NCBI RefSeq assembly: GCF_036203305.1
Contig: NZ_CP108131.1
Coordinates: 1,984,001 to 2,048,000, forward strand
Reading direction: 5' to 3'
DNA: 64,000 nt
DNA from: Streptomyces sp. NBC_00190
GTDB lineage: Bacteria; Actinomycetota; Actinomycetes; Streptomycetales; Streptomycetaceae
Shown here in pieces: positions 34,826-45,165 of the stretch. The position numbers and the translations under genes were made by a program. Position 1 is the first letter of the stretch. Every line of letters starts with the position of its first letter. The notes beneath the pieces are model-generated. The model was not told the origin of the DNA, did not search any database, and was given only the letters and a program-made list of their open reading frames with translations.

Positions 34826-36517
34826 TCAGCCCGCCTGCTCCACCGGAGACGGACACGGCTCGCCGCTGACCTGCGCCGGCAGCCGCACGACCGCGGACTC
34901 CGCGGGGGACTCGGTGCGGGCCTTCGCGGGGGTTTGCGCGTCGGTCTCGCGGTCAGCCGCCCCGCACTCCATCACCCGCGGCAGCCTCAGCGCCATCACG
35001 GCCCCCGCCAGCAGGAGCCCCGCACTCACCAGGAGCGTCACGTGCAGCCCGTGCACGAACGAGTTGCGGGCGGCGGCGTACAGCGCCGCCCCCGCCGGCC
35101 CTCCGAGGTGCACGGCGATCTGGTAGGCCTCGCCCAGGGAGTGCGCGGCGCTCGCCGAGTCCGCGGGCGAGACCCCCGGCACCCGCGCGATCCCCGGCGC
35201 GTACGCGGCGTTCATCACGCTGCCCAGCAGCGCGATGCCCATGCCCGCGCCCAGCTGGTACGAGGTCTCGCCGATCGAGGCCGCGCCGCCCGCGGTGTCC
35301 GCGGGGGCCTCGCTCAGCATGGACTCGTACGCGGCGAACAGCGTGGTCTGGAGCCCGAAGCCGAGCAGGATGAAGCCGGCGGTGAGCAGCACGGGCCGGT
35401 CGTGCTGGCCCATGAAGGTCAGCAGCAGCACGGCGAAGGCGGTGAGCAGGAAGCCCAGCGAGACCATCGTCCGCGGCCCGATCCGGGCCAGCGTGTACGA
35501 GCCGGTGGCGCCCGCGGCCATGGCGGCGAAGGTGAGCGGCAGCAGTCGCAGGCCGGTCGCCAGCGGGCTGAGGTGCAGCACCAGCTGGAGGTACTGGACG
35601 GCGATCAGCTCCAGGCCGACCAGGGCCAGCATGGCGAGCACGATGCAGCCGACGGAGGTCGAGAAGGCGGCGCGGGAGAACATCCGCATGTCGATCAGCG
35701 GGTGCGTGCGCCGCTTCTGCCTGCGTACGAAGAGGACGAGCAGCGCCACCCCGAGCACCAGCGGCACCAGCGCCTGCGCGTCGAGGAGCTGCCGCTCGGC
35801 GCCCAGCCGCTTGATGCCGAGCACCGAGCCGAGCACGCCGGCGGCGGCCATCAGCGCGCCGGTCACGTCCCACGGTCCGTCGCAGGAGCCCTTCGACTCG
35901 GGCAGCAGCCAACGCCCCAGCGGCAGGATCAGCGCCATCAGCGGGATGTTGATGAGGAAGACGGAACCCCACCAGTAGTGCTGGACGAGGAAGCCGCCGA
36001 GCACGGGTCCGCTGGCGGCGCCGATCGCGGCCACGGCGGTCCAGATGCCGATGGCCAGGGCCCGCTCGCGCCGGTCCGGGAAGACCTGGCGCAGGATCGA
36101 CAGGGTGGCGGGCATGATCATCGCACCGCCGATGCCGAGCAGGGCGCGCGCGGCGATGAGGACCTGGGCGTTGTCGGCGAGGGCGGCGATGGCGGAGGCC
36201 ACGCCGAAGAGCCCGTAGCCGAGGAGGAGGACGCGGCGGCGGCCGACCCGGTCTCCGAGGGTGCCGAAGAGGATCAGCAGCGAGGCGCAGACCAGCGGGT
36301 AGGCGTCGACTATCCAGAGGAGCTCGATCGAGCCGGGGCGCAGGTCCTCGGTGATGGAGGGGACGGCGACGTGCAGGATCGTCGCGTCGAGCGCGACGAG
36401 GACGAGGCTGACGCACAGCACCGCCAGGACGACCCATCGGTTGGCCCCGCCGGAGGCTGCGCGGAGCCGCTGCCAGGGCGAAGGGGTCCTGGCCCCGGCC
36501 GCGTTCGTCCCCGACAT
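34826..36517 (-). CDS. MFS drug/H+ antiporter, DHA2 (14-helix) type
   Basis: A 563-aa exporter. Motif A is FGTLGDRVGRRRVLLLG, the DHA motif C follows as IGAASGPVLGGFL, and about 14 hydrophobic segments span residues 27-520. LVALDATILHVAVPSI near the N-terminus is the EmrB/QacA motif D1. The C-terminal tail is hydrophilic. ATG 36517 follows GGGAGG. No TetR or MarR gene is adjacent. Substrate unknown, probably lipophilic drugs or an endogenous product. Confidence 0.92.
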   Translation of the reverse strand: MSGTNAAGARTPSPWQRLRAASGGANRWVVLAVLCVSLVLVALDATILHVAVPSITEDLRPGSIELLWIVDAYPLVCASLLILFGTLGDRVGRRRVLLLGYGLFGVASAIAALADNAQVLIAARALLGIGGAMIMPATLSILRQVFPDRRERALAIGIWTAVAAIGAASGPVLGGFLVQHYWWGSVFLINIPLMALILPLGRWLLPESKGSCDGPWDVTGALMAAAGVLGSVLGIKRLGAERQLLDAQALVPLVLGVALLVLFVRRQKRRTHPLIDMRMFSRAAFSTSVGCIVLAMLALVGLELIAVQYLQLVLHLSPLATGLRLLPLTFAAMAAGATGSYTLARIGPRTMVSLGFLLTAFAVLLLTFMGQHDRPVLLTAGFILLGFGLQTTLFAAYESMLSEAPADTAGGAASIGETSYQLGAGMGIALLGSVMNAAYAPGIARVPGVSPADSASAAHSLGEAYQIAVHLGGPAGAALYAAARNSFVHGLHVTLLVSAGLLLAGAVMALRLPRVMECGAADRETDAQTPAKARTESPAESAVVRLPAQVSGEPCPSPVEQAG

Positions 36518-36800
36518 GCATGTACCTCCCAGGTGATCCCTCGCGCTCGGCGGACCAGCGTCTTGCGGAGCCACGGGGGGTGGTGCGCTGTGCGGCGTCC
36601 AACGGGGTCCGGCATCGACACGCGAGTGAACGGTCAGCGTACGCGAGTTCGCCTGCCCGATACGTGGTCAAGCTCTCATACCGGCGGCGGCCGTTCTGTG
36701 GTGTACGCCACTCCCCACACCTCGCCCTTCCCCCGCGTACACGCGCGCTCACGGCCCGTGGTTCTCGGGGCCGTCGGCGTCGCCACCGATAATCATGCCC

Positions 36801-37910
36801 GTGAAAGATCTTGGATTCCGCCGGGCCGCGCCCGCGCTCGCCGTCTTCGCGGCGGTCCGCCTGCTCGGGCTGGCCGTGCTCGCGGTGTGGAGCGCGGCGG
36901 CCGGCAGCAGCCCGCACACCTTGCTGTCGGCGCGCTGGGACTCGCTCTGGTACGCCCGCATCGCCGCCGAGGGGTACGGGTACGAGGTGCTCCTCCCGAA
37001 CGGGGACGTCCACTCGAACCTCGCCTTCTTCCCGCTGCTGCCCTGGCTGGAGCGGCTGGTGTCGGCGGCGACCGGGCTCTCGTACGGCTCCGCGGGTCTG
37101 GTGGTCTCGACGGCGGCGGGGCTCGCCGCGGCCTGGGGGATCTTCGCGGTGGCGGACCTGCTCCACGGCCGCCGGGCCGGGGTCGTCGCCGTCGCCCTGT
37201 GGGCGGCGCTGCCCGTCGGGATCGTGCAGTCGATGGCCTACAGCGAGTCGCTGTTCACCGCGCTGGCCGCCTGGGCGCTGTACGGGGCCCTGCGCGGCCG
37301 GTGGCTGACGGCGGGCCTGCTCGCGGCCGGGGCGGGGCTGACCCGCCCGGTCGGAGCCGCGGTGGTCGCCGCGGTGTGGGTGGCCGTCGCACTGGCATGG
37401 CGGCGCGGGGAGCGGTCGTGGCGGATGACCGCGGGGGCGGCGCTGGCTCCGCTGGGTGCGGCGGCGTACGTGCTGTGGGTCGGCGCGCACACCGGGCGCG
37501 GCCTGTTCGGGTACCTGGACGTGCAGGGCGGCTGGGGCAACGGCTTCGACGGGGGCTGGGCCTTCGCCCGGTTCATCGGGGCGAAGTTGGCCTCCTCCGC
37601 CTTCGCGGCCGGACTCGGGCTGATCGCGGGGGTCGTGCTCGTGCTCTGGCTGTACGGGCGGTGCGTGCGGCAACGGCAGCCGGCGCCGCTCCTCGTGTAC
37701 TGCGGGATCGTCGTGGCGCTGGCGCTCTGCGCGTCGGGGTACTTCGGCTCCAAGCCCCGGCTGCTGCTGCCCGCCTTCCCGCTGCTGCTGCCGGTGGCGG
37801 TGGCGTTGGCCCGGTGGCGGACCCGCCGGGCGGCCCTGGTGCTGGGCGCGGCGGCGCTGGCCTCGGCGGTCTACGGGGCACTGTGGCTGAACGGTTCGGG
37901 CCCTCCGTAA
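36801..37910 (+). CDS. PIG-V-like GT-C membrane glycosyltransferase candidate
   Basis: A 369-aa polytopic protein with about nine helices. The segment RWDSLWYARIAAEGYGYE in the first outside loop is the WDxxxYxxIAxxGY motif of PIG-V/GT-C mannosyltransferases, with HSNLAFFPLLPWLERL next. Actinobacterial members probably use polyprenyl-phosphate sugars; the acceptor is unknown. A -10-like GATAAT at 36788-36793 ends 7 nt before GTG 36801, so a leaderless start there is preferred to ATG 36795, which would fall upstream of the transcription start. Confidence 0.8.
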   Translation: MKDLGFRRAAPALAVFAAVRLLGLAVLAVWSAAAGSSPHTLLSARWDSLWYARIAAEGYGYEVLLPNGDVHSNLAFFPLLPWLERLVSAATGLSYGSAGLVVSTAAGLAAAWGIFAVADLLHGRRAGVVAVALWAALPVGIVQSMAYSESLFTALAAWALYGALRGRWLTAGLLAAGAGLTRPVGAAVVAAVWVAVALAWRRGERSWRMTAGAALAPLGAAAYVLWVGAHTGRGLFGYLDVQGGWGNGFDGGWAFARFIGAKLASSAFAAGLGLIAGVVLVLWLYGRCVRQRQPAPLLVYCGIVVALALCASGYFGSKPRLLLPAFPLLLPVAVALARWRTRRAALVLGAAALASAVYGALWLNGSGPP

Positions 37911-37978
37911 CGGAATGGATCATTCCGATCCATCATTCGGCAAAGGAAAGGAGCTGCGGCGATAAAGTGCCACTAAGT

Positions 37979-38056
37979 ATGCGAAATAATTGCCAGGGCA
38001 GTGGATCAAGGCCGCTCCAACCATTGCCGAAATACGGGGAATTAAGTCCCGCGTGA
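37979..38056 (+). CDS. Possible 25-aa peptide gene
   Basis: ATG 37979 opens a 25-codon frame (MRNNCQGSGSRPLQPLPKYG, then ELSPA) ending in TGA 38054-38056, in the relatively AT-rich gap between the membrane protein and the PAP2 gene. GATAAA at 37961-37966 is a plausible -10, giving a leader of a few bases, and AAAGGAG lies 24 nt upstream, too far for normal use. One TTA codon is present. It could be a short regulatory peptide or chance. Confidence 0.25.
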   Translation: MRNNCQGSGSRPLQPLPKYGELSPA

Positions 38057-38136
38057 GACCAACTCCACATCACATGGTCATCACAAAGCCGGTGATTCGC
38101 CCGGGCTGACCATCGGCGCGCGGTAACGTCGATTGA

Positions 38137-39207
38137 GTGCGTACCGACCAAATCCTGACCCGTCTGGAGCGGGTGTTCGCCCGGCTGGACCGGGAACCAG
38201 AGCGACCGGCTCATCTGCAAACCCCGCAGATGAGCCGGCACCGCGTCGTTCTCCTGGGATCGACCCTCGCCTTCTACCTCGCGATCGTGGTGGCCGTACT
38301 GACCACGTCCTGGCTCGTCCGCCTGGACTGGCAGATCATGTTCTTCCGGCCCTACGAGCAGTGGCCGCAGGTGCACGCCTTCCTCGACTACCTCGTCGTG
38401 CTCGGCCAGCGCGGGCCCACCGCGGTCATGGTCGCCGCCTGGCTCGGCTGGCGCTCCTGGCGGCAGCACACCCTCCGCCCGCTGATCGCCCTCGGCGTGG
38501 CACTGCTGCTGCTCAACATCACCGTCGGGTCCGTCAAGCTCGGCCTCGGCCGACTCGGCCCGCACTACGCCACGGAGATCGGATCGGCCGAACTCTTCGC
38601 GGGCGGCGATATATTCCCTTCCGGCCACACCGCGAACGCCGTCGTGACCTGGGGCATCCTCGCGTACCTGGCCTCCACCGTGGTCACCCGGCGGGTGTTG
38701 TCCGTGGTGTCCGCGGTCGTCTCGCTGAGCGTCGGCGCCACCACCGTCTACCTCGGCACCCACTGGGTCAGCGACGTCCTGCTCGGCTGGTCCGCGGGGC
38801 TGCTGATCCTGCTGGCGCTGCCCTGGTTCGAGCCGCTCATCGCCCGGTCCGAGGCCTACGTCTTCGAGCTGCGCGAACTGCTGCGCCGCCGCGCGGAGAC
38901 CGGCCGGATGTCCGCGCCGGTCGCGTCCGCGCTCACCCCGCTGCTCTCCGCGGGCGGAAAGTGGCAGCTGGTCCGCGTCACCGACCCCGCCGAGGAGCCG
39001 GCTCCCGCGGCCGCCGCGGCGCTCGCACAGGCCGCCGTACCCGTCGGGCACACCCCGGCGCCGCGGCCCGCGGCCGTGCTCTCCGCCCGGCCGCACGTCA
39101 TCCGGTCCGAGCGGACCCCGGTCACCCCCGTCGGCAGCCGCCGCCCGGCGCACACCGAACGGGCCACCGCCCGGGGGGCGGCGCCCCGCCCGGTCGCCGG
39201 CGGCTGA
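38137..39207 (+). CDS. PAP2 family membrane phosphatase
   Basis: A 356-aa integral membrane phosphatase. Five or six helices span residues about 35-235. The phosphatase motifs are KLGLGRLGP, PSGHTANAV and GTHWVSDVLLG (KxxxxxxRP, PSGH, and the HxxxD motif without the usual preceding SR). The last 120 residues are Ala/Pro-rich and probably cytoplasmic. Substrates of the family are phosphatidic acid or polyprenyl diphosphates. TAACGT at 38124-38129 lies exactly 7 nt before GTG 38137, which suggests a leaderless mRNA. Confidence 0.9.
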   Translation: MRTDQILTRLERVFARLDREPERPAHLQTPQMSRHRVVLLGSTLAFYLAIVVAVLTTSWLVRLDWQIMFFRPYEQWPQVHAFLDYLVVLGQRGPTAVMVAAWLGWRSWRQHTLRPLIALGVALLLLNITVGSVKLGLGRLGPHYATEIGSAELFAGGDIFPSGHTANAVVTWGILAYLASTVVTRRVLSVVSAVVSLSVGATTVYLGTHWVSDVLLGWSAGLLILLALPWFEPLIARSEAYVFELRELLRRRAETGRMSAPVASALTPLLSAGGKWQLVRVTDPAEEPAPAAAAALAQAAVPVGHTPAPRPAAVLSARPHVIRSERTPVTPVGSRRPAHTERATARGAAPRPVAGG

Positions 39208-39248
39208 ACCGACGCCGCGGGACGGTACGCACACCTCACCGCAGACCG

Positions 39249-39285
39249 CGAAGGCGGGCCGGGTCACTGACCCGGCCCGCCTTCG
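39249..39285 (+). terminator. Strong terminator after the PAP2 gene
   Basis: CGAAGGCGGGCCGGGTC (39249-39265) and GACCCGGCCCGCCTTCG (39269-39285) form a perfect 17-bp stem with a 3-nt loop, 42 bp after the PAP2 stop. It also faces the convergent WYL gene. The remaining 220 bp to 39507 hold no supported gene. Confidence 0.85.
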
Positions 39286-39507
39286 TCGTTCGCCGTCCGT
39301 CAGCAGCGCGCCCTGACGTTCGTCCGTCCCGGGTCACGCTTGTGTCACAGAATATCGACAGTCGCCAATTGTTTTTCGGCCCGCGACACGCCCGTCGCAC
39401 AACCCGTTTGGAATTTCCGCCGAAGCCAATCCACGCAACCGGGGAATTTCTGCCGGAGATTGCCACGGACCCGTTGGACCGGACCAGCTGAATCCCCCTC
39501 ACTTCCC

Positions 39508-40488
39508 CTACATTTCCTTCACCGCCGCCGACTCCACGGCCCGCCCCAGCAGATCCCTGGCGGCCCTGATCCGGTCGCTCAGCTCGGGCGGCTCGACCAC
39601 TTCGAACTCACAGCCGAGCAGCATGATGTGAATCACCAGGACGTCCAGGCTCACCGCCCCGGTGCGCAGCAGGCAGCTCTGCCCGTCGACGGGTTCCAGG
39701 GCGCCCTCGCTCGGCCCGACGATCCGCGCCGCCTCCTGCGCCGAAACCTTCAGCCGTACCACCGCGCGGGCCGCGTACGCGCGCTGCGCCACGCCCTCGG
39801 AGACGTATGCGGCGAGGTCCTCGGCGGGCGGCCGGCGCGGCGTGAACCGCGGCCCGTGCGGCGGCCTGGGCTCGATCCGGTCGGCCCGGAAGGTGCGCCA
39901 GTCCTCCCGGTCCAGGTCCCAGGCGACCAGGTACCAGCGCCGCTCGGTGCACACCAGCCGGTGCGGCTCCACCGCGCGGCGGGTCACGTTGCCCTCGTGG
40001 TCCCGGTAGCCGAAGCGCAGCCGCTCGGCGTCCCGGCACACGGCGGCGAGCTCGGTCAGCACCGAGGGATCCACGGTGGAGCGCTGCGGCCCGCGCAGCA
40101 TCGGCACGGTGAACTCGTTGAGCGCGGAGACCCGGCGCCGCAGCCTCGACGGCAGTACCTGCTCCAGCTTGGCGAGGGCCCGTACGGAGGCTTCCCCGAT
40201 CCCCTCGACCCCGTTCCCGGCGGCGGTCCGCAGCCCGACGGCCACGGCCACGGCCTCGTCGTCGTCCAGCAGCAGCGGCGGCAGCTCGGCCCCCGCCCCC
40301 AGCTGGTACCCGCCGCCGGTCCCGGGACTGGCGTTCACCGGATAGCCCAGCTCCCGCAGCCGGTCCACGTCCCGCCGGACGGTCCGCGCGGTCACCCCGA
40401 GCCGTTCGGCGAGATCGGCCCCGGTCCATTCGCGGTGAGCCTGCAACAGGGACAACAGACGCAGCAGTCGCGCGGAGGTATCGAGCAT
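39508..40488 (-). CDS. WYL-domain transcriptional regulator
   Basis: A 326-aa regulator. Residues 1-60 form an HTH_11-type helix-turn-helix (LLSLLQAHREWTGADLAERL, then TARTVRRDVDRLRELG). The WYL domain spans about 140-215 with RAVEPHRLVCTERRWYLVAWD, followed by the WCX extension. WYL proteins bind nucleic acids or small ligands and usually repress nearby genes. The immediate neighbours are unrelated, so the target is unclear. It may autoregulate. Confidence 0.92.
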   Translation of the reverse strand: MLDTSARLLRLLSLLQAHREWTGADLAERLGVTARTVRRDVDRLRELGYPVNASPGTGGGYQLGAGAELPPLLLDDDEAVAVAVGLRTAAGNGVEGIGEASVRALAKLEQVLPSRLRRRVSALNEFTVPMLRGPQRSTVDPSVLTELAAVCRDAERLRFGYRDHEGNVTRRAVEPHRLVCTERRWYLVAWDLDREDWRTFRADRIEPRPPHGPRFTPRRPPAEDLAAYVSEGVAQRAYAARAVVRLKVSAQEAARIVGPSEGALEPVDGQSCLLRTGAVSLDVLVIHIMLLGCEFEVVEPPELSDRIRAARDLLGRAVESAAVKEM

Positions 40489-40533
40489 GGCCGAAGTCTG
40501 CCAGCGGCGAACTGCGCCGGGGCACGCCCGTGT

Positions 40534-41268
<735 letters not shown>

Positions 41269-41556
41269 CTACGCAGCCCGCACCGCCGTCCCGGCCCGGC
41301 GCACCGGGCGCGCCCCGCGCCCCACCCGGTCGGCCGACCGGCCACCCCTTCCCCAAACGGCCATCCTCGGCCACCAACTGCGCACAAGAAGAAAACAGTT
41401 GGCACGAAAGGGAAGCTCCGGTCGGACGGTTCACTCCTCCGGGGGCCCGGTTCGATTCCGTTCCCTCCAATGGCGTGACCCCGGCCGCCGCTCCCCCGTT
41501 GATCCCGGTGAGCCGGGAACCGCCCGGCCCCCGCACCTATGCCGAGGAGCCACCCC

Positions 41557-42369
41557 GTGCCGCGCATGCTCGACGTCAGTGATGAGGTACGTGCCGAGAT
41601 CGGTGACGAAGAAGCCGACAGGCTGCTCGTCGGCGAGGACGCGCCGCGCAGTTACGACTGCACCTCCTGTCGCACCCCGGGCGACCCCGAGAACGACCGC
41701 ACCAGCACGGTGCTGTTCGTCGGCGAGGAGACCGCCGTCCTCGCCTTCGCCCACGCCACCTGCATCCCCTCGCAGGTCGTCTCCGTGTCCGAGGAGCAGC
41801 TCCAGGGCGCCGTGGCGAGCATCACCGGCGACAGCCCGGCCCCCGGCGCGCCCGCGGCCGCCGGTGCCCCGCAGAACGTGCCCGGCGGCCAGGCCGTCCT
41901 CGGCATCACCAGCGGTCTGATCCTGATCGGCGGCGAGCTCCACCCCGCCCTCGTCGTCGAGCCGACCGCGCCGATCGCCCGCCCCGGCAGCGACGGCCCC
42001 GGCGACGACTTCCTCCCGCTCCTCATCGAGCAGGGCTTCATCCCCGTCACGGACACGGCCGAGCTCCCCACCCCGCTGAACGGCTGGTCGGTCCTGCTCG
42101 CCGGCGGCCAGCTGCACGCCGTCCTCCAGCCGGGCACCGAGGGCAGCCGCCCGGTCGCCTGGTGGCAGGCGCACCAGGCGCTGTCGGTCACCGACGGCTG
42201 GCGGGCCGCCGTCAACAAGAACCAGCGCGTGCTCATCTACGCCGCCCCGGTCGGCTCCATCGGCCAGCAGCCCCGTGAGGACCTGCTGCGCGACGCGCTG
42301 GACAAGGCGGCCGCCGCGGGCAAGCTCGTGGCCGCCTCGATGCCCCTGGCGGGCACTCCGGGCGCCTGA
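41557..42369 (+). CDS. Conserved actinobacterial protein of unknown function
   Basis: A 270-aa soluble protein. Near the N-terminus a CTSCRTPGD pair of cysteines follows DEEADRLLVGEDAPRSYD, with HATCIPSQVV later. The second half (GNPGGQAVLGITSGLILIGG-like region, NGWSVLLAGGQLHAVLQPG, NKNQRVLIYAAPVG) suggests a repeated alpha/beta unit. No family name can be given. GTG 41557 is chosen because GAGGAG lies 7 nt upstream; ATG 41539 is in frame but unsupported. A strong terminator follows. Confidence 0.75.
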   Translation: MPRMLDVSDEVRAEIGDEEADRLLVGEDAPRSYDCTSCRTPGDPENDRTSTVLFVGEETAVLAFAHATCIPSQVVSVSEEQLQGAVASITGDSPAPGAPAAAGAPQNVPGGQAVLGITSGLILIGGELHPALVVEPTAPIARPGSDGPGDDFLPLLIEQGFIPVTDTAELPTPLNGWSVLLAGGQLHAVLQPGTEGSRPVAWWQAHQALSVTDGWRAAVNKNQRVLIYAAPVGSIGQQPREDLLRDALDKAAAAGKLVAASMPLAGTPGA

Positions 42370-42400
42370 TCCGGGAGGCTCCACAGCCGGTACCGGAACG

Positions 42401-42437
42401 GCCGCCCGGCCCCCCGCCGCAGGGGGGGCCGGGCGGC
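42401..42437 (+). terminator. Terminator
   Basis: A 15-bp perfect GC stem (42401-42415 with 42423-42437) and 7-nt loop, 32 bp after the stop of the preceding gene. Confidence 0.8.
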
Positions 42438-42537
42438 GTGCGCCGGGGGTGCGGTCCGTCCCGCGCACCCCCGGCGATCTGCGTTTTTCCGGGCCGTCAC
42501 CCCGCATCCGCAAGGCGCTCGTTTCGTTGGCTGATAC

Positions 42538-42954
42538 GTGCATCCATACGACTCCTCCCGCGCCCCGTCCCGTACGAGCACCGTCTCGCACACCCCGATC
42601 TACGACACCCTGTACTCGGAGTACCTGCGGTCCTTCCGCGCGCTGCCGGGCGACCGAACGGGCGAGGAGGACCTCGGGTTCACGGCCTTCTCGTACGGGT
42701 ACACCGGCACGGTCAGCCCGTACGGGACGGGCCCGTACGGGACGGGCCCGTACGGCACCGGCTCGTACGGCGGCTGGAACGGTTCGTCGTGGCAGGAGAC
42801 CGACAGTCGGCAGCCCGCGTACCTCCCGCAGCCGCAGCCCCAGCCCCTCTACTCGTACGCGGGCGGCTCCGGATACGCCGACGGGCGGCAGCGCCAGACC
42901 GGGATGACACACGTCCCGGCGGCCCTGCCGCCCGCTCCGCGCCGGGGCTACTGA
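42538..42954 (+). CDS. Small Tyr/Gly/Pro-rich protein
   Basis: A 138-aa low-complexity protein. SHTPIYDTLYSEYLRSFRAL near the N-terminus is the only ordered-looking part. Residues about 60-80 repeat PYGTG three times, encoded by near-identical 15-bp DNA repeats at 42718-42762. A PQPQPQPLYSY stretch follows. The third-position GC bias supports coding. GTG 42538 has no clear ribosome binding site, so the start is uncertain. It converges on der. Function unknown. Confidence 0.65.
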   Translation: MHPYDSSRAPSRTSTVSHTPIYDTLYSEYLRSFRALPGDRTGEEDLGFTAFSYGYTGTVSPYGTGPYGTGPYGTGSYGGWNGSSWQETDSRQPAYLPQPQPQPLYSYAGGSGYADGRQRQTGMTHVPAALPPAPRRGY

Positions 42955-42978
42955 GCCCGCGGCGGCGTACTGCGCCTG

Positions 42979-44442
42979 CTACTTCTTCTTCTTGTACTGG
43001 GCGCCGCGCTTCTCGCGCACCCGCACCGAGATGTGGATCGGGGTGCCCTCGAAGCCGAACTCCTCGCGCAGCCGGCGCTCGATGAAGCGCCGGTAGCCGT
43101 GCTCCAGGAAGCCCGAGGCGAAGAGGACGAACCGCGGCGGCTTGCTGCCCGCCTGGGTACCGAACAGGATGCGGGGCTGCTTGCCGCCGCGGATCGGGTG
43201 CGGGTGGGCGGCGACGACCTCGCCGAGGAAGGCGTTCAGGCGGCCGGTCGGGACGCGCGTCTCCCAGCCCGCGAGGGCGGTCTCGATCGCCGGGACCAGC
43301 TTCTCCATGTGGCGGCCGGTGAGCGCCGAGACGTTCACCCGGGGCGCCCAGGCGACCTGCTGCATCTCGGTCTCGATCTCGCGCTCGAGGTAGTAGCGGC
43401 GCTCCTCGTCGAGCTCGTCCCACTTGTTGTAGGCGATCACGATCGCGCGGCCGGACTCGACGGCCATGGTGATGATGCGCTGGTCCTGGACGCTGATCGT
43501 CTCGGTGGTGTCGATCAGGATGACCGCGACCTCCGCCTTCTCCACGGCCGCGGCCGTGCGCAGGGAGGCGTAGTAGTCGGCGCCCTGCTGAAGGTGGACC
43601 TTCTTGCGGATGCCGGCGGTGTCGACGAACTTCCAGGTGACGCCGCCGAGCTCGATCAGCTCGTCGACCGGGTCGCGGGTGGTGCCGGCCAGCTCGTTGA
43701 CGACGACACGGTCCTCCTTCGCGACCTTGTTGAGCAGCGAGGACTTGCCCACGTTCGGGCGGCCGATCAGCGCGATGCGGCGCGGACCGCCGATGGCGGC
43801 GCCGCCGAAGGTCTGCTCGGGGGCCTCGGGCAGGGCTTCGAGGACGGCGTCCAGCATGTCGCCGGTGCCGCGGCCGTGCAGCGAGGAGACCGGGTGCGGC
43901 ATGCCGAGGCCCAGGGACCACAGGGAGGCCGCGTCGGACTCGCCGCTCTGGCCGTCCACCTTGTTGGCGCACAGCACGACGGGCTTCTTGGACTTGCGCA
44001 GCAGGCGTACGACCGCCTCGTCGGTGTCGGTGGCGCCGACCTTGGCGTCGACGACGAAGACCACGGCGTCGGCGGCCTCGATGGCGTACTCGGCCTGGGC
44101 GGCGACGGAGGCGTCGATGCCGAGGACGTCCTGCTCCCAGCCGCCGGTGTCGACGACCGTGAAGCGGCGGCCCGCCCACTCGGCCTCGTACATGACGCGG
44201 TCGCGGGTGACGCCGGGCTTGTCCTCGACGACCGCCTCGCGGCGGCCGATGATGCGGTTCACCAGGGTCGACTTGCCGACATTGGGCCGGCCTACGACGG
44301 CGAGGACGGGGAGGGGGCCGGCAGCGGCCTCCTCAAGGGCACCTTCGACGTCCTCGATGTCGAAGCCCTCTTCCGCGGCGAGCTCCATGAACTCCGCGTA
44401 CTCGGCATCGCCAAGTGCTCCGTGGTCGTGCTGGTCGTTCAT
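42979..44442 (-). CDS. der: Ribosome biogenesis GTPase Der (EngA)
   Basis: A 487-aa double GTPase needed for 50S subunit maturation. An acidic actinobacterial N-terminal extension of about 50 residues precedes G domain 1 ([21 protein letters not shown]) and G domain 2 ([23 protein letters not shown]). A C-terminal KH-like domain ([20 protein letters not shown]) ends in the basic [10 protein letters not shown] tail. ATG 44442 is preferred. It is downstream of plsC with a 75-bp gap. Confidence 0.96.
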   Translation of the reverse strand: MNDQHDHGALGDAEYAEFMELAAEEGFDIEDVEGALEEAAAGPLPVLAVVGRPNVGKSTLVNRIIGRREAVVEDKPGVTRDRVMYEAEWAGRRFTVVDTGGWEQDVLGIDASVAAQAEYAIEAADAVVFVVDAKVGATDTDEAVVRLLRKSKKPVVLCANKVDGQSGESDAASLWSLGLGMPHPVSSLHGRGTGDMLDAVLEALPEAPEQTFGGAAIGGPRRIALIGRPNVGKSSLLNKVAKEDRVVVNELAGTTRDPVDELIELGGVTWKFVDTAGIRKKVHLQQGADYYASLRTAAAVEKAEVAVILIDTTETISVQDQRIITMAVESGRAIVIAYNKWDELDEERRYYLEREIETEMQQVAWAPRVNVSALTGRHMEKLVPAIETALAGWETRVPTGRLNAFLGEVVAAHPHPIRGGKQPRILFGTQAGSKPPRFVLFASGFLEHGYRRFIERRLREEFGFEGTPIHISVRVREKRGAQYKKKK

Positions 44443-44517
44443 GAAGTCCGTTCCTCGTCGATCGTGGTGGTCGGTGGTACCCGCGCAGCGCAGTTCCACT
44501 ACTAGGTCAAGTCTCGC

Positions 44518-45165
44518 TCAGCGCCCGGTGAGGCGCTTGGCATCGGCCAGGTGGGCGGTCAGCCGGTCCTGGATGCGTACGGTGGCCTCGTCCAGCGCCG
44601 TACGGGTACGGCGGCCGGTGCCGTCCCCGGCGTCGAAGGCCGACCCGAAGACGACGTCGACCCGGCTCTTGAGAGCGGGCAGGCCCTTGACGAGCCGTCC
44701 GCGGGTGTCGCCGCTGCCGAGCACGGCCACCGGCACTATGGGCGCGCCGCTGCGGACCGCGAAGTACGCGAGGCCCGCGCGCAGCGAGGCGAAGTCGCCC
44801 TCGCCCCGGGTTCCCTCGGGGAAGATCCCCAGGGCCCCTCCGTTGTCGAGCACGCCGAGGGCGCGGCTTATCGCCGTCCGGTCGGCTCCGCCGCGGTCGA
44901 CCTTGACCTGCCCGATCCCTTCGAGGAAGGGGCCGAGCGGGCCGACGTACGCTTCCTTCTTGATCAGGAAGTGCAGGGGCCGCGGCGCGGTCCCCATCAC
45001 CATCGGGCCGTCGATGTTGTGCGAGTGGTTCACGGCAAGGATGACAGGGCCGGAGGCGGGCACCTTCCAGGCGCCGAGCACGCGGGGCTTCCACAGCCCG
45101 TACATGAGCCCGATGCCGATGCGCCTGCCGACCGCCGCACCCTTGAGGGAGGGCGCTTCGCTCAC
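44518..45165 (-). CDS. plsC: 1-acyl-sn-glycerol-3-phosphate acyltransferase
   Basis: A 215-aa PlsC-type acyltransferase that makes phosphatidic acid. Block I is NHSHNIDG (Hx4D), the glycerol-phosphate block III is FPEGTRGEGD and block IV is APIVPVAVLGSGDT. The GTG 45165 start overlaps the cmk stop (GTGA), so it is coupled to cmk, a common actinobacterial arrangement. Confidence 0.92.
   Translation of the reverse strand: MSEAPSLKGAAVGRRIGIGLMYGLWKPRVLGAWKVPASGPVILAVNHSHNIDGPMVMGTAPRPLHFLIKKEAYVGPLGPFLEGIGQVKVDRGGADRTAISRALGVLDNGGALGIFPEGTRGEGDFASLRAGLAYFAVRSGAPIVPVAVLGSGDTRGRLVKGLPALKSRVDVVFGSAFDAGDGTGRRTRTALDEATVRIQDRLTAHLADAKRLTGR

Noticed and set aside
34517..38056. A 1179-codon plus-strand frame opposite the MFS gene
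   Set aside because: Shadow of the MFS and PIG-V-like genes in other frames. Its last 25 codons were considered separately as a peptide gene.
39236..39502. An 88-aa minus-strand frame and a GTG-started plus-strand frame at 39342-39488
   Set aside because: Neither has a ribosome binding site or recognisable motif, and the minus frame runs through the strong terminator at 39249-39285.
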